From: an uncultured Cellvibrio sp.
GTDB taxonomy: Bacteria; Pseudomonadota; Gammaproteobacteria; Pseudomonadales; Cellvibrionaceae
Direction: 5' to 3'
DNA: 64,000 nucleotides
Assembly: GCA_946480695.1 (NCBI GenBank)
Contig: CAMLKG010000009.1
Coordinates: 1 to 64,000 of the forward strand
Shown here: positions 19,577 to 26,885 of the stretch, one piece after another
Position numbering within the stretch: position 1 is the stretch's first letter
How the letters are laid out: each line of letters begins with the position of its first letter
Position numbers and translations under genes: made by a program
Notes under the pieces: model-generated
Databases searched by the model: none
The model's input: only the letters and a program-made list of their open reading frames with translations
Told to the model about the DNA's origin: nothing

Positions 19577-20440
19577 TTAAGCCGGGATCGCAAAGACAAT
19601 CAATGAAACACTGGAATCAGCGTTACTCTGTGAGTTTCCGCTGTCGTCAGTGATAAATGCCTGTGCGTTATTGAGCGTGACTTTTTGGCCATTGACTTTC
19701 CAGCCGGTGCATCCGCCGCCGATGCTTTTGACATGGTGATCCTTGCCGCCGAAGGTGACAGCCAGGCTTTGCAACATCACCGCTGCATCCTTAAGGTCAG
19801 CATTGAAGTTCACATCCTGGCTCGAACCGGTTTGCTGGTTGACGAGTGCCCTGGACAAAATCCCCCGCTCAGACGTAGACGCGGCAACGAGCCCGCCATT
19901 GATAGAACCACTCGCAAAATTACCGCTGGAGTCAACCATTTGTGCCTGGCTGGTAATTTGGCCCAGGTTACCGCTTTGTTTAAAGCCCGCTGTTGTCTGG
20001 AAGGTTTTCACGTGATGGTCTGCTGATTGCGTTAACGACCAGCCCGACAGGAACGCAGCGCCGGTGGAAAGCGTGTTGGATGGCAAGGAAATTTCCCCGC
20101 TGCTGCTTCCGGAGGCGATGGCATTGGCATTCGCCAGGCTGATATTGCCATCAGCTGCGGTAATCACCGCGATGCAGGACACATTGACCAGCGAATCACC
20201 ATTGCTAATGCCATGCCCGGTATCATCATCAAGCCTGGCGGTAATAGTCGCGGTGACCTGGGTTGAATTCGGTTGGTTGGATTCAAGTGACAACAGCAGG
20301 GTTTTTACATGATGGTCGTCATTGCCGAATGAAAATTTCCAGTAGGTTACCCCCACCACATAAGCCAGCACTTTATCGGAAAAATCGAAAACAACAGTTT
20401 TATTCGGTGATGATGAAACACTTTTTATTTCAATGGGCAT
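19577..20440 (-). CDS. protein with three DHHVK repeats, first gene of the RHS operon
   Basis: About 287 residues from ATG 20440, chosen because AGGAGT lies seven bases upstream; the frame is open to 20491. The protein is built of three similar units of roughly 90-100 residues. Each has a strand leading into the exact word DHHVK (NDDHHVKTLL, SADHHVKTFQ, GKDHHVKSIG), then a Gln/Thr-rich strand and a turn of the form DDDTG, DSSGN or DDSGN followed by a Ser-rich strand. The sequence looks all-beta and has no signal peptide. I do not recognise the family. The two adjacent histidines with an aspartate in each repeat could bind metal or ligand. It is 70 bases upstream of the RHS giant on the same strand, so it is probably its partner (adaptor, targeting or coat component). 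Confidence 0.75.
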   Translation of the reverse strand: MPIEIKSVSSSPNKTVVFDFSDKVLAYVVGVTYWKFSFGNDDHHVKTLLLSLESNQPNSTQVTATITARLDDDTGHGISNGDSLVNVSCIAVITAADGNISLANANAIASGSSSGEISLPSNTLSTGAAFLSGWSLTQSADHHVKTFQTTAGFKQSGNLGQITSQAQMVDSSGNFASGSINGGLVAASTSERGILSRALVNQQTGSSQDVNFNADLKDAAVMLQSLAVTFGGKDHHVKSIGGGCTGWKVNGQKVTLNNAQAFITDDSGNSQSNADSSVSLIVFAIPA

Positions 20441-20767
20441 GTTAAAGACTCCTATCTTTAATTGGGATAATGCGAATCGGCATAAGAGCAAAGTTAATTG
20501 ACGCGACGCACAAGTTTTTTATTTCCTGTCGCCTTAATAATTTGCTCGGATCAAAGTGATTCATGAGCCACAAAAAATCTATTACAGGATATTTCACAAT
20601 AAAAAATGACGTTTAAAGTTTCATGCTGAGAAAAAGTTTTGGTGTGATTGATGAAAGGAATTAGCGCGGAGGAATTGATGAGGCGTAAAAAACGAGCGCG
20701 CCCCGATGCAGATATAAACCCTGTAATGACTTGTAATAGCCAGCAGGATCAAAGCTTGATTGAATCG

Positions 20768-20800
20768 GATAAATAATTTTTCTCAAAAAAATTATTTATC
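20768..20800. repeat. perfect 14-bp AT-rich inverted repeat between divergent genes
   Basis: Arms GATAAATAATTTTT (20768-20781) and AAAAATTATTTATC (20787-20800) are exact reverse complements separated by five bases. It lies 65 bases before the start of the plus-strand gene at 20866 and 328 bases before the toxin-like operon on the other strand. It could be a regulator-binding site or an attenuator hairpin; the absence of GC pairs argues against an ordinary terminator. The rest of the 425-base gap (20441-20865) holds no gene I can see. Confidence 0.65.
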
Positions 20801-20865
20801 GGCATCAGTGACAATAGAAAATTATTTTTGCTATTTGCCGGATTTCCATTAAAGGAGAATGAATC

Positions 20866-21294
20866 ATGACAAATACTGTGCTTACCGGTAACTGGACATA
20901 TCGTAGTTATTTAAATGACCCCTCATTCGTAGGTGATGACCCACAGAAAGCCCTGGCCCAGATTTTCGGTGAAGGAAACCTGCATTTTACCGGCAATAAC
21001 GCACCCAATTTTAAAGCCGTCCTCGATTTTGGTGGCGATGCGCAAATGGATTTGTTTGGCACCATTGTTAATGGGATCGGCCTTAGCCCCCAAACACTCG
21101 TGATTACCGGCACCGGGCGTGAAGGAACATCAACAGCCAAATGGGTTTATCAATACCAGGGATACCTGGTACCCACCTGGGCCGAAGGTGTTGACCAGGT
21201 TCCCGCAATAGTAGGTACCGTCATTCGCACAATCCCCCATGGCTCCGGGCCAGCAGGTGTAGTCGCTTCGTTTGTTGCCATAAAGCAAAAGTAA
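20866..21294 (+). CDS. conserved hypothetical protein (beta-rich, about 142 residues)
   Basis: Good ribosome site (AAAGGAG) nine bases before ATG 20866. The 142-residue protein alternates polar and hydrophobic residues (LTGNWTYRSYLND, GNLHFTGNN, FKAVLDFGG, LVITGTGREG, WVYQYQGYLVPTW) in the manner of a small beta-barrel, and ends with VGTVIRTIPHGSGPAGVVASF. I recall similar conserved proteins of this size without an assigned function. No signal peptide or membrane segment. It is transcribed away from the RHS operon, sharing the intergenic region with the long inverted repeat; an immunity role is possible but unsupported. Confidence 0.75.
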   Translation: MTNTVLTGNWTYRSYLNDPSFVGDDPQKALAQIFGEGNLHFTGNNAPNFKAVLDFGGDAQMDLFGTIVNGIGLSPQTLVITGTGREGTSTAKWVYQYQGYLVPTWAEGVDQVPAIVGTVIRTIPHGSGPAGVVASFVAIKQK

Positions 21295-21672
21295 TACTGC
21301 TGTTGTGCACGCATCATTATGGTGTGTGCGCAAAAGTTATATGAAAATCTGAATAAGAAGCCAGCCATCGCATTCTTGCAATATTGCAAAAAAACAATGG
21401 CAGAAATGTATTTATTCGCCCAGCCGGAAATGGTCAATACCTTTGCTTTTATGTTTCCACGCTGCAAAAAATATCCCGGGTAACAGCATAATTGCGGAGG
21501 GACTTTAAAAGCTTTATACCAATACAGCTCTCCGCATTTTTTGAAAATTTCTACCGGCTCCCGTCTTCAGTATCAATTAAAACATCGCTTCAAATTCGTC
21601 GGGTTTTTCCATTAACAACCGGGCATTTTGGTAACAAAAAGCCGTGCATATCAAAGCTGCCTTCCTCCCACC

Positions 21673-21688
21673 TATAACAGATGTTATA
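21673..21688. promoter_or_regulatory. candidate operator upstream of the XRE regulator
   Basis: TATAACA (21673-21679) and TGTTATA (21682-21688) form an exact inverted repeat with a two-base centre, ending 50 bases before the start of the HTH gene. Small XRE repressors commonly bind such sites in their own promoter, and the half site overlaps a -10-like TATAAC. The surrounding 21295-21738 interval otherwise contains no gene that I can support. Confidence 0.5.
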
Positions 21689-21738
21689 TTTGCGTCCCAT
21701 TCCACCAATAACAAACCCAGGCAACCACGGAATAGCAA

Positions 21739-21948
21739 ATGCCTTCCATCGATGATTTTTCAACCAAAGTTAAATCCTTACGCACCGAGCTAAAGCTCTC
21801 CCAGGAAGACCTGGCCAAGGCGCTTGGGGTCAGCTTTGCCACCGTGAATCGATGGGAAAACGCCAGGACCCAACCTTCAAAACTTGCACAGAAGCAGGTG
21901 GAGATGTTTATCAACTCACAGCAGCATGGAGCACTTGGGAATGAGTAA
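21739..21948 (+). CDS. XRE-family helix-turn-helix regulator
   Basis: 69 residues made almost entirely of one XRE-type DNA-binding domain: VKSLRTELKLSQEDLAKAL, then VSFATVNRWENARTQPS, the canonical recognition helix with NRWE, and a short C-terminal helix. Such small proteins are antitoxin-like or phage/island repressors, or act as control proteins of restriction systems. It is followed after 39 bases by another small gene on the same strand, and lies at the left border of a zone full of restriction-enzyme scraps. An inverted repeat upstream is a likely autoregulatory site. Confidence 0.85.
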   Translation: MPSIDDFSTKVKSLRTELKLSQEDLAKALGVSFATVNRWENARTQPSKLAQKQVEMFINSQQHGALGNE

Positions 21949-21987
21949 TCAAGGTGAATTGGTGAAGCTAGATGGGAGTAAAGTACT

Positions 21988-22296
21988 GTGATTTATTTTG
22001 ATCGTTACACACACATCAATGATTTGATTCAATTCTACTTGAACGAATCACCTGATCCGGAAATTACTCGTATTCTCACCACCGATATAACCAATGAAAG
22101 CGATGCTGAAAAATTCGGCCATTTTATTTGGGAAATCGTGGAAAAAATTCACGATGATGAAGAAACAGGGAGGCTGGTTCTGGGACGTCCAGATAATACC
22201 GATATGCTGCCCGACTTAAGTTACGAAGTCACAAAATATATGCGCCGGTCAGGCTTTTATAGTGTATGGGAGCGTGTTTCGGATCTAGGTGATTAA
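21988..22296 (+). CDS. small acidic hypothetical protein
   Basis: 102 residues starting at GTG 21988 with GGGAG a few bases upstream. The composition is acidic and aromatic (EKFGHFIWEIVEKIHDDEETG, trimmed here to its start EKFGHFIWEI), apparently helical, with no membrane segment. It follows the XRE gene closely and probably shares its transcript, so the pair may form a toxin-antitoxin-like or regulatory unit, but I see no known toxin motif. Family not recognised. Confidence 0.5.
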   Translation: MIYFDRYTHINDLIQFYLNESPDPEITRILTTDITNESDAEKFGHFIWEIVEKIHDDEETGRLVLGRPDNTDMLPDLSYEVTKYMRRSGFYSVWERVSDLGD

Positions 22297-22403
22297 ACTT
22301 TTACGCTAAATCTCAAAATTTAATATCATCTGACTTCTCTGATGTCTACAAATAAAGAATGTTTATTGGTAATTTCTTTAGAGACGATTAACAATATACA
22401 TTG

Positions 22404-22508
22404 GTTGACTTCGAAAACTTCAATAACAACCTTTCCGCGTTGTTACCGAATTGACATGCCAAAATGGTGATGAGGAATTTCGACCAGATATTACATTGCT
22501 AATTGAGT
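22404..22508 (+). pseudogene. remnant of a type I restriction R subunit (HsdR N-terminus)
   Basis: One frame gives DFENFNNN, and after a one-base shift near 22430 the next frame gives FRVVTELTCQNGDEEFRPDI then TLLIE. In HsdR proteins the N-terminal nuclease region reads NNxFxVVTEL...NGDEEFRPDIxLLINGMPL. The match covers about 30 residues and ends at once, so this is a scrap with a frameshift. Identity rests on remembered motifs; a translated search would settle it. Confidence 0.45.
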
Positions 22509-22769
22509 TCATGCTCCAGATGATTATGAATACGCTCGAATCCTTCACCCCCAAGTTACCCCCCAAGTCAGCGAATTGCTTTCTGTACTTAAGGGGAAAT
22601 GAGTCGGGATGATTTGCAAGCAGCGTTAGTCTTGCAAGACCGCAAGTCATTTAGCAAACGCTATTTAAAACCTGCACTTGACGCGGGGTTGATTGAAATG
22701 ATTATTCCGGAAAAACCAAATAGTCGAATGCAGAAATATCGGCAGACAGCCAAGGGAAAGAATAGATAA
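22507..22769 (+). pseudogene. C-terminal remnant of a RecG-like/AlbA-type or Fic-family protein with winged helix
   Basis: The first frame reads VTPQVSELLSVLKGK and stops; the second begins at ATG 22599 with MSRDDLQAALVLQDRKSF and continues RYLKPALDAGLIEM, then IPEKPNSRMQKYRQT to the stop at 22769. This is the winged-helix tail found at the C-terminus of many RecG-like ATP-binding and Fic proteins (consensus VTPQVxxLLxxLxGEMSRxxLQxALxLKDRKSFRxxYLxPAL). A single missing G in the run near 22593 would restore one frame, so the gene is both truncated and frameshifted. Confidence 0.55.
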
Positions 22770-22835
22770 TATCCCTCAACTCCTTATTTCATTTCCCCTT
22801 TGACAACCCACCCCCACCCCATTAAAGTTCACCCC

Positions 22836-23041
22836 ACTAGAACTTAACACGGTCTCCCGCAACCGTTAGCTTTTTGTGCGATTTCGATCTTCGTAGGAAA
22901 AGTGGCGCCCGCCATTTGGTCGGGTGGAGAGGCGTAATACAATACCCGCAAGGGGAATATGCCCGGAGTTCTGTTAAGACTCTAGTTGACACCCGACTTC
23001 CAGCTACTAACTGGAAGTTGTTCATACTAAAACTTAACAGA
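22836..23041. repeat. nested repeats: three copies of an ACTAGA(x)CTTAACA element plus an inner hairpin
   Basis: ACTAGAACTTAACA (22836-22849) recurs directly as ACTAAAACTTAACA (23026-23039), and in inverse orientation as TGTTAAGACTCTAGT (22972-22986). The first and the inverted copy bracket about 150 bp like terminal inverted repeats; the inverted and last copies form a 9-bp stem (22970-22978 with 23033-23041) around an exact 8-bp hairpin ACTTCCAG/CTGGAAGT (22996-23003 and 23011-23018). TTGACA at 22986 could be a -35 element for the gene at 23050. Confidence 0.5.
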
Positions 23042-23049
23042 GATTCATC

Positions 23050-23310
23050 ATGAACAATACAAATACATCGGACGTTTCCGAAAATTCCCCTCCAAGCGTC
23101 AAACGCGAAATAGTTGACCTGTACGATTCCTACCGCGAGTTCCAGCATTTTTGTGCGTTTTATTGCCAATCCACCAGTGTGATGCTCCGCCGTTTTGGTG
23201 AGGATCTGGATGCTGATTGCATGGAAGGTATTGAGCGTTTTGCGCAGATGGTGATCGATAAATCGGATGATGTTGGTGCGGGGTTAAAGCAGTTAATGCA
23301 TAGATTTTAA
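23050..23310 (+). CDS. small hypothetical protein
   Basis: 86 residues; mixed helical composition (KREIVDLYDSYREFQHFCAF, LRRFGEDLDADCMEGIERF) with no signal peptide or membrane segment. It resembles in size and style a set of uncharacterised small gammaproteobacterial proteins, but I cannot name a family. The start at ATG 23050 lies eight bases after a two-tier inverted repeat, so its expression is probably controlled at that structure. Confidence 0.6.
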   Translation: MNNTNTSDVSENSPPSVKREIVDLYDSYREFQHFCAFYCQSTSVMLRRFGEDLDADCMEGIERFAQMVIDKSDDVGAGLKQLMHRF

Positions 23311-23928
23311 CTACAGTCATTTCATCCCAATGAGATGTATGGCTCGCTGCCAAGGCGAGCCGCAGTGTTATAGTTTGGCTCGACATATAAATTAATTCAT
23401 GGCCTATATTGAACCATCAGACCACGTTCGAGAAACACACCTAAAGTCATTGTTGGAAGTGGTTTTCGAACAATCCCTAAAAGAACTGACCTGAAAGTGG
23501 TCTAATTTGCAGGGGCTTTATGAGTTGCTCCTGCGCAGTGTTATTGCTGAACCAGCCAAGTCCGGAGAGAGCCTGGCCGACCAAATACACGTTAATCCAA
23601 ATGCGCAGCCTTAAGCGCCGGTTGAGTGTACGCGCAATTAATCTGCGAAAAACAAATTAACTGCCAAGTCGAGGTTAATCGGCAAATAAACCAGCTCAAA
23701 TCCCAATGGAGCTGCTTAATGCCTGAAAGCTCCCAAAATGGGGCTTATCGTACCCAATATGGGACTTGTGTAGCGTATAGATTCAAAATTTGTAATAAGC
23801 CCCCTGAAATCCCTCCATATTTGGTTTTTATGCAATATGGCTGCAAACTTTTAAGCCATATTTGCTAAACCACAAAAAATACATCAGCTGAAGGGGCGAG
23901 AGACAAAGCCATACAGGCTAACTTTATG
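23311..23928. other. intergenic region with upstream operator pair
   Basis: No gene that I can support in about 620 bases. At 23405 the 14-base word TATATTGAACCATC also occurs at 53690, just outside the IS481 remnant there, so it may mark an old element end. At 23732-23742 (CCCAAAATGGG) and 23753-23763 (CCCAATATGGG) lies a pair of palindromic sites, 21 bp centre to centre, which repeats the pair in front of the next gene. Confidence 0.4.
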
Positions 23929-23969
23929 TTGATTGTACCCATTTTGGGACTTATCATACCCAAATTGAG
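23929..23969 (+). promoter_or_regulatory. autoregulated promoter of the HTH-nucleotidyltransferase/HEPN pair
   Basis: TTGATT (23929-23934), 17 bases, then TATCAT (23952-23957) make a plausible sigma-70 promoter. Two palindromic sites overlap it: CCCATTTTGGG (23938-23948), in the spacer, and CCCAAATTGAG (23959-23969), over the expected start of transcription. The sites are 21 bp apart, on the same face of the helix. Aligned over 39 bases this pair and the upstream pair (23732-23770) agree at 29 positions. The HTH domain of the first gene is the natural candidate repressor. Confidence 0.6.
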
Positions 23970-23988
23970 ACTTTTAAGTGCCTAATTT

Positions 23989-24612
23989 ATGAACGATGCA
24001 AAAAACGTCAGTTTAGGTGATGCCCTGTTTAGTAAAACCCAGCAAAAAGTGCTGGGTTTACTCTTTACCAAACCCGACCAAAGCTTCTTTGCCAATGAAA
24101 TTGTGCGCCGGGCTGGTTTAGGCAAAGGTACGGTAATGCGTGAGTTGGAAAAGCTCCACGCGGTTGGCCTCATCAACCGCACCCCAATTGGTAATCAAAG
24201 CCACTATCAAGCAAACCCCCATTGCCCTATCTATTCCGACATAGCCGCCATAGTGCGCAAAACCTTTGGCATAGGCGATTGCCTTAAGGCTGCCTTGGCA
24301 CCGCTTCAAAAGCAGATTACGCAGGCATTTATTTACGGCTCTATTGCCAAAGGCGAGGCAAATGCAGGCAGTGATATAGACCTTATGCTGATTGGCGATG
24401 CGTTGAGTTACAGCGAAGTGATGGAGTTGCTCGCGCCAGCCGAAACACTGCTAGGGCGCAGTATAAACCCCACGCTCTATACTCCCCAGGATTTTGCGGC
24501 CAAGCTCACAGCGGGTAACCACTTTTTGCAAAGAGTGATGGAACAAGCGCGAATTCCTCTGTGGGACGCAGATACGCTAGAAAATGAAATAATGAAAGGA
24601 GGCAGCAAATGA
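23989..24612 (+). CDS. HTH-domain minimal nucleotidyltransferase (MNT antitoxin-like)
   Basis: 207 residues. Residues about 10-75 form a winged helix of the ArsR/MarR type (KVLGLLFTKPDQSFFANEIV, GKGTVMRELEKLHAVGLI). Residues about 110-150 carry the nucleotidyltransferase signature YGSIAKGEANAGSDIDLMLI, i.e. GS...DxD with both metal-binding aspartates. Proteins of this kind (MNT) act as antitoxins that AMPylate the paired HEPN ribonuclease toxin. The stop overlaps the next gene's start by four bases (ATGA), as expected for a toxin-antitoxin operon. The fused DNA-binding domain suggests it also represses its own promoter through the adjacent palindromes. Confidence 0.85.
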   Translation: MNDAKNVSLGDALFSKTQQKVLGLLFTKPDQSFFANEIVRRAGLGKGTVMRELEKLHAVGLINRTPIGNQSHYQANPHCPIYSDIAAIVRKTFGIGDCLKAALAPLQKQITQAFIYGSIAKGEANAGSDIDLMLIGDALSYSEVMELLAPAETLLGRSINPTLYTPQDFAAKLTAGNHFLQRVMEQARIPLWDADTLENEIMKGGSK

Positions 24613-25016
24613 CAGAACAATTAGACAATTTAGTCCGTACCGGTGGCTTAAAAGCCGAGCCGCCGGATGCAAATGAATCCGCCGGTTTATTGCGCAGTGC
24701 AATAGACCGTTTAAAAGATGCACACAACCCCGCGTTGAGTTTTGCCAGCCGTTTCGATTTAGCCTACAACGCTGCCCATGCCTTGGCGCTTTATGCATTG
24801 CGTCAGCAGGGTTATAGGTCTGACAAACGTTATCTGGTTTTTCAATACCTCGCACACACCACCGCCGCCACCAAAACCCAAGTGCGATTGTTTGCGCTCT
24901 GCCATGAACGGCGCAACCTGGCGGAATACGAGGGTTATATGGATGTGGACGATACCTTGCTTAATGAACTATTAAGCGCAACCGATATTTTATTGGCGGC
25001 AATACAGAATTCTTAA
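24609..25016 (+). CDS. HEPN-domain protein, probable toxin partner
   Basis: 135 helical residues: FDLAYNAAHALALYALRQQG is the first HEPN helix pair and RLFALCHERRNLAEYEGY the second conserved segment. Classic HEPN RNases show R-x4-6-H; here R-LFALC-H gives that spacing, followed by RRNLAEYEG, which is conserved in HEPN partners of HTH-nucleotidyltransferases. The four-base overlap with the upstream gene supports a two-gene toxin-antitoxin unit. In many genomes this pair lies inside restriction-modification loci, and a fragment of a type III methylase follows 68 bases downstream here. Confidence 0.75.
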   Translation: MTEQLDNLVRTGGLKAEPPDANESAGLLRSAIDRLKDAHNPALSFASRFDLAYNAAHALALYALRQQGYRSDKRYLVFQYLAHTTAATKTQVRLFALCHERRNLAEYEGYMDVDDTLLNELLSATDILLAAIQNS

Positions 25017-25084
25017 CCTGAAGCTACTATTAAATCCAAGTGATGTTGCAGCCCACACACTGAATGAAAAAAGAAGCAATGACC

Positions 25085-25336
25085 ATGGATAAACTAAAAA
25101 TGCACAGCCCCAATTTTGTAGACCAAAACATTGCCAAAATTGCCGAGCTGTTTCCAAATTGCGTAACCGAAAGTCGTAATGAAAAAGGCGAATTACAATG
25201 CGCCATTGATTTTGATTTATTAAAACAAGAACTCAGCGCACAAATTGTGATAGGCCCACAAGAGCGCTACCCGTTCAACTGGTCGTGCAAACGCGAAACG
25301 CTGCTTACCCCAATCGTGCTGAAAAAATTAAGGTAG
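25085..25336 (+). pseudogene. N-terminal fragment of a type III restriction-modification methyltransferase (Mod)
   Basis: From ATG 25085 the frame reads MDKLKMHSPNFVDQNIAKIA, FPNCVTESRNEKG and FDLLKQELSAQIV then GPQERYPFNW, which is the opening of site-specific adenine methyltransferases of type III systems (normally 600 residues or more). It breaks after about 75 residues, before the first catalytic motif. The frame formally continues upstream to 25064. Downstream there is no DPPY motif and no Res gene, so the system has been lost by deletion while the neighbouring HEPN/MNT pair survived. Confidence 0.65.
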
Positions 25337-25589
25337 GGTGTAGCATCAGTAAAACTAAAACGGAAGGTAAAAAGAATTCGCATGACTCAAATCAATTGGA
25401 AGCTAAAGGTAAGCAAAGCGATTCCAAGAAAATTATTCCGCAATGAAAAATAGATCTTTTACTCAAAAAGCGGTTGATGAACAGCATTTGAATTTTTTCG
25501 CCGCTCCTTTTTTAAAAGGGGCGGGCCTTTATGAAGCCGCATGCGCCTGATTACTTTGCATTAATTTAATAAGGGAATTTATAAAAGCT
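25337..25589. other. region after the Mod fragment
   Basis: 250 bases. One frame (about 25309-25446) encodes a Lys/Ser-rich tail ending SDSKKIIPQ and could be the C-terminus of another lost gene. A hairpin with arms CCGCTCCTTTT (25501-25511) and AAAAGGGGCGG (25514-25524) is present but lacks a following T run on either strand. Confidence 0.3.
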
Positions 25590-25983
25590 ATGGGTATCTT
25601 GCGAACGGGTTTTCGTTATTTTTTGTGTCTGGTTCTAATCCTGGTAATGTTATTCACCCTCGGTGTAATTTGGCCAGTGCCCAAATGGAGCCGATTCATA
25701 ATTGGATATACCTCTTTATATTGCGTATGGAGTAACTAATGTAAGGGATATGACCAGTTGTGCCAAAGCGAATGATCCGTTTGTCGTATGCCCTGAAGAT
25801 TTGAAAAACTGGACCTACTCTGCCACAGCAAACCAATTAGTGAGGCCGCGAGTTCAAGGCATTACCAGTTGGCTGCTAAATGGTCCTGGTATTCACAATA
25901 ATATAAAAGAGTTTCCCGAATTTTTTGGTGCAGCGAACGCCGGGCAAGCGCGAGAATTTGTTCGCTTTAATGGAGAAATGTAG
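25590..25983 (+). pseudogene. amidohydrolase (imidazolonepropionase-like) pseudogene
   Basis: ATG 25590 opens a 49-residue frame with a signal-like N-terminus (RYFLCLVLILVMLFTLGVIW). A second, shifted frame from 25702 gives DIPLYIAYGVTNVRDMTSC and ends REFVRFNGEM, which is the region just after the HxH metal motif of membrane-anchored amidohydrolases. The segment in between, which should hold the HxH site, is missing, and the C-terminal metal ligands are missing too. Two deletions have therefore left only the signal and one core segment. Confidence 0.6.
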
Positions 25984-26174
25984 ATGGAGAATTGTGAGTT
26001 GATTTATGCGACATCCTGCGCGGATTTCGTGTGGTTAGCTTTACGAGGATCTGGGTTGCTATATGTTTTGTCTGGTACAGATGTAATTTGGGGCTGCCAT
26101 TGTTGCGTTTTTGGTTTAAATGAGGTTCTACAATCAATGCCTAGGCCAATTTACTTTTTAAATGCAATTTGAAT

Positions 26175-26193
26175 CCGAAAGGAGGTCTTTCGG
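26175..26193. terminator. hairpin between the pseudogene zone and the NTF2-like gene
   Basis: CCGAAAG (26175-26181) and CTTTCGG (26187-26193) pair perfectly around GAGGT. There is no long U run, so termination is only possible. A 62-codon frame (25984-26172, cysteine-rich) directly before it has no family resemblance and is not called as a gene. Confidence 0.35.
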
Positions 26194-26241
26194 GTCTAAT
26201 CATGGCGTCCCATTAATTTTCCAACTGGTAGGGAACATCCC

Positions 26242-26709
26242 ATGAGAACTGTTGCACTTATTTCCACCATATTATCTATCATCTTGTCGGCCAGCCACTC
26301 AGCCGCTGATGATCAAATACCGTTGAACATTGATCTACATAAAGAAATAGCCAGTGCCGATGCTAAATTTTTCAATGCATTTAATATGCAAGACTTGGAA
26401 GCGGTTAAGAATTCCTTTACCTCCGACCTCGAATTTTACCATGATAAAGGCGGTGTGTTTGATTACCAGGGCAATATCGAAGCAACAAAAAAGCTTTTTG
26501 CAAACAATAAAACCTTGAGGCGTGAATTAGTTAAAGGAACCTTGGCGGTGTATCCCGTCAAAGATTATGGTGCGATTGCAACGGGTGAGCACAAATTTTG
26601 TCATTTGGAAAACGGTAACCAGGAATGCGGGCGGTTTAAATTTTTGACGATATGGCGAAAGGAGAATGGAATTTGGAAAATGGCGAAGGTCGTCAGCTAT
26701 GGCCATTGA
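26242..26709 (+). CDS. secreted NTF2-like (DUF4440-type) protein
   Basis: 155 residues with a clear signal peptide (MRTVALISTILSIILSASHSA, shortened here to TVALISTILSIILSA) and likely cleavage before DDQIP. The mature part is an NTF2-like fold: FFNAFNMQDLEAVKNSFTSD, LEFYHDKGG, YPVKDYGAIATGEH, FLTIWRKENGIWKMAKV. Proteins of this type are found in the periplasm; some are enzymes or ligand binders, but no function can be assigned. A paralogue with the same core words (EFYHD, YGAIxTGxH) lies at 53818-54333 on the other strand, also next to mobile-element scraps. Confidence 0.8.
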   Translation: MRTVALISTILSIILSASHSAADDQIPLNIDLHKEIASADAKFFNAFNMQDLEAVKNSFTSDLEFYHDKGGVFDYQGNIEATKKLFANNKTLRRELVKGTLAVYPVKDYGAIATGEHKFCHLENGNQECGRFKFLTIWRKENGIWKMAKVVSYGH

Positions 26710-26885
26710 ATACTATTGCCCTTTTTGAGGGAGCCAAAACATTACATTATTAAATTACATGGGGACTTCGAGCTGCGAGAGCTGTTTTATAGTAAAAAGT
26801 TTTAACCATAAAAGTGGGACCTACTATTTTTGGGTGAGTGTCACGTTTAATGACAGATTATCGAAAAAATTTAATGGAGGATGAC

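Noticed and set aside
22836..22986. Integron attC site
   Set aside because: The ends loosely fit RYYYAAC/GTTRRRY, but internal arms do not pair convincingly and no integrase or cassette row is present.
23626..23868. 80-codon frame over the upstream operator pair
   Set aside because: No ribosome site, irregular composition, and it covers the palindromic operators.
25984..26172. 62-codon Cys-rich frame after the amidohydrolase remnant
   Set aside because: No family, no good ribosome site, lies in decayed DNA; noted but not called.
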